Source: Mesotaenium endlicherianum (Eukaryota > Streptophyta > Zygnematophyceae > Zygnematales > Mesotaeniaceae). Taken from it: 64,000 nucleotides of DNA. Shown here piece after piece: positions 57,448 through 64,000 of the stretch. The stretch covers positions 6,128-70,127 of the forward strand of contig WELA01002985.1 in the NCBI GenBank assembly GCA_009602735.1. The letters are read 5' to 3'. The position numbers were made by a program, and so were the translations under genes. Numbering within the stretch: position 1 is the stretch's first letter; each line of letters opens with the position of its first letter. A model generated the notes under the pieces. It was not told the DNA's origin, made no database searches, and worked only from the letters and a program-made list of their open reading frames with translations.

Positions 57448-58003
57448 TTGTGGAGTGCTACAACTTCTTCCCCCACCCAGCCCCCCCCCTTCGGGATGTA
57501 CATTTTTCCCCACAAAATGTCTATTTCCCCCCCAGCAAAGATTTTGTTCTGGGCTTTGCCCTGCCCTCCGGGCTCCTTAGCCTTAGACTTTGCCCTGCCC
57601 TTTGGGCTCTAGGGCTCTAAATGGTGTCACGGAGGGGCTCGGGGGAGAGAAAAATGTACATTTTCTGGTCGGGAAAAATGTACATCCCGAAGGGGGGGGG
57701 GAAAACATAAGACCTAGGCATAGGAAAGCACAATTCCCCTGATGAACAAAATCTAGATTTGTTCGCGCCAAGCGCCGAAGGTAGACAATATTGTGGGGGG
57801 AGAACAAAATTGTGATCATAGGATGCCCTTAGCCTTTGGAGGGCATCCTATGATCACAATTTTGCCCCCCTGTCCCGAAGGGGGGAAACCATCTAGATTG
57901 TTTTTCTGCCCCGGGCTGCCCCCCGAAGGGGGGCACGTCGCCCCCTGCCCAAAGGGCAAAAATGTCTATCATCCCCCCCACCCCGACCTCTGAAATTCTC
58001 TTG
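57448..58003. repeat. Palindromic spacer at the right end of block B
   Basis: Includes TTCGGGATGTACATTTTTCC, GCCTTAGAC words, a perfect 25-bp hairpin (57805-57829 with 57840-57864) and a final hairpin-type unit where the organelle-like sequence stops. Confidence 0.8.
57805..57864. repeat. Perfect 25-bp hairpin with 10-nt loop
   Basis: Arm 57805-57829 begins CAAAATTGTGATCATAGG and arm 57840-57864 is its exact reverse complement; the loop is TAGCCTTTGG. Confidence 0.95.
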
Positions 58004-58738
58004 TTGCAGCACTGAAAGACCATCTGGACAATGCCACATGACATCAATGCAAATGGCCCAAGCTGAAGATAGCCTCCTCTGCAGTCGCTCGATCAAACCA
58101 CGCTATAAAATGCACGTCAGATCCAAACAGTCGAGCCAGAAGCTGCAGTTTGCCCGACCTTGGCATGCATGAGGTCTTGATTAAGTGTGAAGCAAAATTA
58201 CTGCTCTAAACTTAGAGCACCTAGGGTTACAAACTCGTGCACGGGTGTTCTTGTTTTAGTCATGATATAGCATGACACAGCTGTATTTTAGTTGGCCAGC
58301 TTGGTCGAGCGGACTTTGCATGCTTACTTTTAGCCCCGACATTTTCCTCTTTAGCTTCTCAGCACATGATCAGAACTACTTTCTGTCCAGTCTTCAGGTG
58401 GCACATCCGAGCAATATCCAACTGAATGACTGAACCTCCGCCAGTAAATGTGACTAGCTAGCACGTTCCTGCAAATAGAAAGGCTGCTGCTTGCTCGGTG
58501 CTCATTGCATGCAGGAGTCGCAAGCGTGTTGTATTACTGGTGTCTGTTCCGGCATGCGGAGGTATGCAAAATAGAGGTTATTAAAGAGGAAATGCACCTC
58601 ATCTCAACATCTGTTGCCATGTAGCCGCTTCACATCATGCAGTGAGATAGGGTAGATAGGATAGGCCAGGCCAATCAAGGCGGCATATTACCAAGCACAA
58701 TAGGATCTTATAAGTGCTCTCTTCTTTTAAACCGTGCT
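58004..58738. other. 3' flank of the J-domain gene
   Basis: Nuclear-type sequence between the organelle block and the stop codon at 58739. It probably includes the 3' UTR. No other gene recognised. Confidence 0.5.
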
Positions 58739-61700
58739 CTAATAATATCGGTACTGACTGTACAGGTTGGGAGTGTAGGAGGTCACGAGGGCCAGGGAAT
58801 TCTTCATCCGCGACATCAGCTTGAACGTCTCCTCCGCCTCCACCTGGCGCCGCACGTCGCTGCCAGCCAAGGAGGAGGCCCGGTCGGGATGGAACTTCAG
58901 CAGCGCCTTCTTGTACGCCCCTTGCACCTGGGCGCGCGTGCGCACACACGGACGCACACACACGCGCACACACATGCACGCACGCACACACACACGTGCA
59001 CACACGCACACACGCGCACAAAGATCAGAAGAGGTTCTCATCCGTCATTCCAAAGATGGAGCCACGCAGAATTGACGCGATTCCCACCAGCCAGCCAGCC
59101 AGCTAGCCAGCCAGATGCCTAATCGTAACCTTTACCTACTCTTCCGCTCCACATCGCCAGGCAAAACAAGCAAGGGGCACCTAAATTTAATTTGCAAAAT
59201 CTCGCCAAGGGACCTGCATTTTTCAGCCAATATGAAAAAGTCAAAAGGCTGAGACAGAGGCTGACAGTGGCTCAACCGGACAGGCGCCGCCAGCTGGCGG
59301 CGCAAGCGCGGACAGCTGGGCTTGCGCCGGTGCTTACGTGGGCGGCGGTGGGCTGCGCTCCGCCGTCGACGCTGATGCCAAGGCGGCGCAGGAGCGTGGC
59401 CATGTCGGGGCACCCCACAGCCAGGCGCTCCAGCTGCGACCGTATCTGGCCCCGCAGCTGCTCCTTCAGGTCCTGCTTCGACGACTCCTGCGCGTTTGAG
59501 CACCACGCACACGAACACACGCACACGCGCACGCACACACGTACACGTACACGCACACGCACGTCCGTGCTTGCACGCAAGAGGGCGAGAGATGGGATCA
59601 GTGAGTCCCTCTGGCCAGCGAGCGCAAGTCCGTCCGCCCCATCCACACACCCACCCGCCTTGTCCAAACGGCAGGGACTCGCAAATTGACAGGCGGCTGA
59701 CCGCATGCGGCTGTCGCTGTCATGCTCTTTGCGTAAGCCAGGAACGAAGACGCACATCCAGGTGGCTGCACGCGCGGCAGCACACCCTCATGGTCTCACA
59801 GGTGGGCGGCTTAGGTGGAGGAGGAGGAGGATGAGCAAGGAAGTTCTGCAAGCTGGCAACAGCAGCAGCTGCACGCGGTGCTGCTCTTGGGGCAGCCGCG
59901 ACATTACGGATGGACAAGCTCGTATACCCCCCCCCGCTGTGCCCTTCCCTCTCTGACTCCACCTTTCCAGCGCACACCCGGGTTCTCGACACTGTCATGA
60001 GGCAGGCAGGCAGGCAGGCTGGCAGGCTGGCAGGCTGTGGGACAACAGAATGGGCGGGGTGGGGGGGTTGGAGCAGCAAAAGAATGGAGCTGGGAGACAG
60101 GGCTGCCTGACAAGGCTTCATGGTGAGTTTTCAAGTGGGGGAGGAATGGAAAGGGGGAGGGGGAGGGGGNGGGGGAGGAGGGAGGGGGGAGGGGTGTCCC
60201 AACCTTGAGCTGGTTGCTGCGCATCTCGTCCAGGCGTTGCTTCTGCCGCAGCTCCATCTCTACCTTGCGCTCCATCTCCGCCTTCTTCCGCTTCTTCGCC
60301 TTCTGCGCCTCCAGCGCCTGCGTGCGCCCAGGCCAAATATCAATCACCACAGGAGGAGGGGGAGAGGGAGGGAGGAGGAGGAGGAGGAGGAAGAGGGGGC
60401 GGAGAAGGAGGTGGAGGAGGATGAGGACTGGGAGAAAGAGAAGGCGAGCGAGACAGGACATTTGCAAAGAGGGGGCGGCACTTGTGGGCGGGCCGCACGT
60501 AGCCTTGGGGGGGCACATAGATATGCGAAGAAGCCAATGGCAAGCGACCCACCCCTTGCTCTGGACCGGAGAAAACACTGCTGGAAAGGGTTCCTTAGTT
60601 GCACAAGCAGATAGATACACGCGCTCCTACGTGTCTGCGTGCCTGCGTGCCTGCCTCAGTGCCTGCCTGCCTGCCTGGGTGCGTGCGTTTGTGCGCAACC
60701 CAGCCAGGGCCTGCCGCCTGCCCAGCTCCGATTCCACAAGCCCGCAGCAAAGCTCGTGCCGTGCCTAAGCAGTGGAAGCAAGAAGAGGGCGCGCGCGTGC
60801 GCGGGAGGAAGTTCCTCTCTGCCTCCCCAAGCACACACATGCCAATCAACAGCCAGGAGATAGCTTCTGTGCCACTCTCTGCGTGGCCTCGGCTGAGGCC
60901 CACCTCTGGAGCTTCCTTCTCCAGCAGGTAGGCAGGCGGGCAGTAAGGGCCACAGCATAACACCTCAGAGCTACCACAGGACATGCTCACGCATGGAATG
61001 ATGGCAAATCGCTGCCAGCCAGCCAGATAGCCAGATAGACAGGCAGACGGCTGCCTGGACTCTCTCTGCACGATGCCCCCCACAGCCATGCCTCCACCCG
61101 GCTGCTGCTGCAGCTGCGGCGCAGCTGGCGAGCAAAGACGTGGACCAAAGAGGTTGCCTGCCCTGCCAGTGACTCAGGGTTGCGTTTCTCCCAGCAAGGA
61201 CCAGCTTGAGCGCAGGAGGCCATGGCCAATCGAAGCTTGCCTCTTGCCGCTCGCTGCTTGCCACCTGGCGCTTGTCCCTTCCACTAGGCAATTTTGCAGT
61301 GTCGCACACGCGGAGACTGTGCAGGCACATGTGCACGCGCGCACACACACACACACACAGAGAGAGACATACGCAAGCATGCACCCATGTGCACACTCAC
61401 GCACCCACACATGCACACCAGCGCGCGCACACCACACCAACAGGCACACCTTCACGCACACACCCGCAGGCTTGCCCTCGCGCTGGAAAGCGCTCTCACA
61501 TCAACACGGCGGACAGCACAGGCAGGAAACTGGGAGAGCAATACCAGAGGCCCCGCGAGGGTACCTGGCGCTTGAGCTCCTCGTGGCGCTGCGCCCACTC
61601 CGCCTCCTCCGCCTGCTTGAAGCCGGCGCTCTCCTTCAGCAGCTCCCTCTCTCTCAGCAGCAGCATCGCCCCTTCCATGCCCCCGACCCCGGCCCCATTC

Positions 61701-62495
61701 CCAACCCCGTGCCCATCCCCGTGCCCGTCCCCATCGTCGTCCTTGTCCCTATCAATGTCCCCAGTCTCCACTGCACCGTTGGCATCTGCCGCAGCTACGG
61801 TGTGGCCTCTACCTTCCCCTGCGAATGCATGCTGCCGCCCGGACGCTCCCCCGGCTGGAGACGCGTGCGGCACTGCTGCTGCATGAAGGGGATGGCTAGG
61901 GCGAGGTGGAGGCGACCGCGGATGCGAGTGCGCCATGTGTCCTTCTCTGGTGCGTCCAAGAGGCTCCTGCCGTTGGCTGGCGGCCGCTGCCGTTGCCGCT
62001 GCAGCTGCCGCCGCCGCCGCTGCTGCTGCTGCTGCTCCCCCCCTAGGGTACGTTGGCCCAGACCCAGCAGGGCCTGCTGCAGGGCCCATATGCGGTTGCT
62101 CACGTGGGGACATGCAGTGACTGTGACAATGCCCCGCCCCTTGTGGGGCGACACCTGGATGCTCCCCACGCTGGCCACCTGGCGGGTGTCCTTGAGCGCC
62201 ACCTGTTAACGGAACGCCAGCGACACTAGCACCATCGCCCTGTGATTGATACTCTTGGTGACTCGGCGACGCTGCTTCGCCCCCCCTTCTGCCCTGCTCC
62301 GCAGCGGCGGAGGCTGCTCCTGCACCGACATCTGCCCCCCCGTATGTGCGAGCAGCACTGTGCCCCGGCTGCTCCCCGGCAAGCCCTGCACCGCGCCTGA
62401 CACCAAACCCCTTCCCCCTGCCGCGAGCTCCCCTTGCAGCACTCGCCCCAGGACCCCCGCTTGCAGAGGAATACGTCCCCCTCCCCTCTCCCCTC

Positions 62496-62527
<32 letters not shown>

Positions 62528-64000
62528 ACCTGCGCCTGCTTCACCTGCCCCTCCTCCTCCTCCGGCCATGTGACCTGGCGAGCCCGCCCTGTCCATCCTC
62601 CTCCTCAGGGCCGCCTCTTCCCAGAGCTGCCTGACCTTCTCGCCACTTGTCAGGATCTCGATGTCCGAGTCATCGTCGTCGTCCTCGTCGTCTGACAAGT
62701 CTCCCACAAAAGCGTCCCCCCCCCGCCCCCCAAACTCACCAGCCCCCCCAACAGCCGCACCGCCACCGGGACCACCACCGCTGCCACTGTGTGCCCCTCC
62801 CATATGCAGCAGGTCGACGTCATCCTCGTCCTCAAACAGCTCCTCAAAATCCTCCTCCTCCTCCTCCTCCTCCTCCTCTTCCTCCGAATCGTCGTCATCA
62901 AACCGAAACCTTGTGCCACCAGCAGTCGCCCAGGCAGTGCCGGAGTACCCATTAGGGTTGGCAGCCTCCCCCAGGCCTCGACGAACCGGTTCCCGTAAAC
63001 CCCCCACCCCTGCTTCACCACCCCCCCCACCATGCCGCTGCTGCTGCCACCGCGGCTGAGCTCCCACCCCCCCCGCTCTGCTGGCTGTCCGGGCACTCGC
63101 CTGGAACGCCTGGGGCTGGATGAACTGCACATCGTCGTCCTCCTGGGGAGGAACAAACTGAAATGCCTCGTTGTCTTCGTCGTCGCCGTTGTCGCCGTCC
63201 CCGTCGTTGCCATGGCCGTCCACGTCAGCGTGGTGGTCCCCCGCACCAACACAACCGCCCTCCCCCTCCTCCTCCTCCTCACCTGCACCCTCGTCATCCT
63301 CCTCCTTGCCTTGACAGCCATTGGGTGCATGGTCAGGCGCGCGGAAGCCCCCTCTGAAGAGAGGCACAAAGGCGGGAGGAAATTCTCCTGCGCCGCCTGC
63401 TGCTGCTCCTGCGCCGCCACCTGTACGGCCCTCGTCCACGAAGGGCGCGGAGCTCCCACGGGCCTCCTGTGAGTGCCTAGGCCTCTTTCTCCCCTGTGTT
63501 TCTGCGGCGGCGCCTGCTGTTACTGACCCCAAGCCCCCATTCCCCACACTAGCTCGACTGCCAGGCAGCCCTCTCGCACCTACCCTGCCCTGCTCCTCCT
63601 CCTCCTCGTCTTCTTCCTCATCGTCGTCAAGGATAACCACCGAGGGTCTCCCCCAAGCTTCCCTCTTCACAGGTCTGCCAGCCCCATAGCATTGGGGTTG
63701 GGCGGAACTTGTGTCCTCCCCATATGACGCCCCACAGTGAGGGCCAGATTCAAAAGCACTCCCCATCTGGTGGAGGGGCTGCGCCTCGTGCGCATGCTCT
63801 CCACCTGGCATGCTGCCAGTGGAAGAGGATGCTTCGTCCCTGTAGTGGATGCCATCGCCCTCATCAGCTGCTCTCGCCTGACTACCCCCACCCCCAGCAT
63901 GCTCCCCACTTCTTCTGCCAGTCCCCTCCCCAACTGCCTTCTCCCGGCTAACGCCTCCCTCCTCTGCTGTTCTGCTGACGTTCGGATTCTTCTCTCCTAG
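58739..64000 (-). CDS. J-domain (DnaJ/auxilin-like C-terminus) protein, acidic N-terminal region, 5' incomplete
   Basis: Exons on the minus strand: 64000 (open to the window edge) to 61565, 60317-60204, 59487-59338, 58927-58739, all with GT/AG introns and phase 0 joins. The C-terminal J domain holds A-Y-K-K-A-L-L-K-F-H-P-D-R-A-S; the HPD triad would stimulate an Hsp70 ATPase. Before it come R-Q-K-Q-R-L-D-E-M-R, L-K-E-Q-L-R and D-M-A-T-L-L-R-R-L-G-I, the order seen in a plant J-protein family. The large exon is disordered: acidic runs, Gly/Ala tracts, polyalanine (about 62000-62037), and SUMO-interaction-like motifs V-V-I-L-D-D-D (about 63630) and D-I-E-I-L (about 62660). Introns carry CA and GGCA repeats. 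Nuclear role is inferred only. Confidence 0.88.
58935..59022. repeat. CA/CG-rich dinucleotide repeat in the last intron
   Basis: Imperfect ACAC/GCAC tract. The His-Thr-rich frames over it are artefacts. Similar tracts occur at about 59505-59570 and 61335-61460 in the other introns. Confidence 0.9.
60000..60042. repeat. GGCA/GGCT tetranucleotide repeat in an intron
   Basis: About ten units of GGCAGGCA then GGCAGGCT inside the intron between the second and third visible exons. A related GCCT tract lies at about 60635-60685. Confidence 0.85.

Larger units (their letters stand above)
55796..58003. other. Mitochondrion-derived block B
   Basis: Carries a ccmF C-terminal region and rps11 in the same AT-rich-gene, GC-rich-palindromic-spacer style as block A. 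The left edge is an N; the first 13 bases after it repeat the Ty3 gag string CGTTGGCTCTTGT from 55754. The right edge passes into nuclear-type DNA near 58003 without an N, inside a hairpin-type unit, which favours a real nuclear insertion over simple scaffolding error for this block. Confidence 0.82.

Noticed and set aside
58889-59122. His/Thr/Arg-rich small proteins in the J-domain gene introns (also near 59496 and 61294)
   Set aside because: They are products of CA-type dinucleotide repeats within introns defined by good splice sites.
61073-62209. Long plus-strand frame opposite the J-domain gene
   Set aside because: It is the shadow of the minus-strand GC-rich exon and an intron; no domain is present.

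Overview
This is eukaryotic nuclear DNA, most likely from a streptophyte (charophyte-grade alga or early land-plant relative), carrying organelle-derived blocks. Four things point that way. Host genes are intron-rich with GT/AG splice sites. The right-hand gene is a J-domain protein of a type I know from plants. The retroelements are chromodomain Ty3/gypsy elements plus a tyrosine-recombinase (DIRS/PAT-like) element. The organelle blocks carry mitochondrial rps2, rps11, ccmB and a ccmF C-terminal part; ccm genes are kept in streptophyte mitochondria and generally missing from chlorophyte ones. The species cannot be named from sequence alone.

Layout. 1-3195: decayed Ty3/gypsy relics with LTRs. 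3345-7430: no recognisable gene; GA microsatellites, a 179-bp tandem duplication, spaced direct repeats and LTR-like relics in inverted orientation. About 7440-13804: Ty3/gypsy element 1. 14533-20737: Ty3/gypsy element 2, a full-length fossil with target-site duplication TCTTG. 20738-27115: AT-rich DNA with tandem and dispersed repeats. 27116-31302: the first part (gag, RT/RNase H) of a DIRS/PAT-like element, cut at 31303 by Ty3/gypsy element 3. 33379-39430: organelle block A (tRNA-Arg, tRNA-Phe, rps2, ccmB, GC-rich palindromic spacers). 39886-43455: a six-exon MTH1/NUDT1-like Nudix hydrolase, minus strand. 44604 to about 47290: a coiled-coil gene, plus strand, partly resolved. 48200-50048: the second part (tyrosine recombinase) of the DIRS/PAT-like element, reversed. 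50049-55794: the rest of Ty3 element 3, reversed. 55796 to about 58003: organelle block B (ccmF C-terminus, rps11). 58739-64000: a J-domain protein gene, minus strand, 5' end outside the window.

Two structural points matter most. First, the organelle spacers are built from a small vocabulary of palindromic words and roughly 35-bp hairpin units. The same vocabulary lies in frame inside rps2, interrupts ccmF, and appears inside an unrelated nuclear Ty3 element, so it behaves like a mobile miniature repeat. Second, the 5-bp target-site duplication GTGCT at the 5' end of Ty3 element 3 (31298-31302) is matched in reverse at 50044-50048. Those two ends came from one insertion, so 33378-55795 is inverted relative to its flanks, either in the genome or in the scaffold. 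Undoing the inversion would also bring the two organelle blocks together. Ten single N characters, several with short duplicated sequence on both sides, mark uncertain joins, and both edges of block A lie on such Ns.
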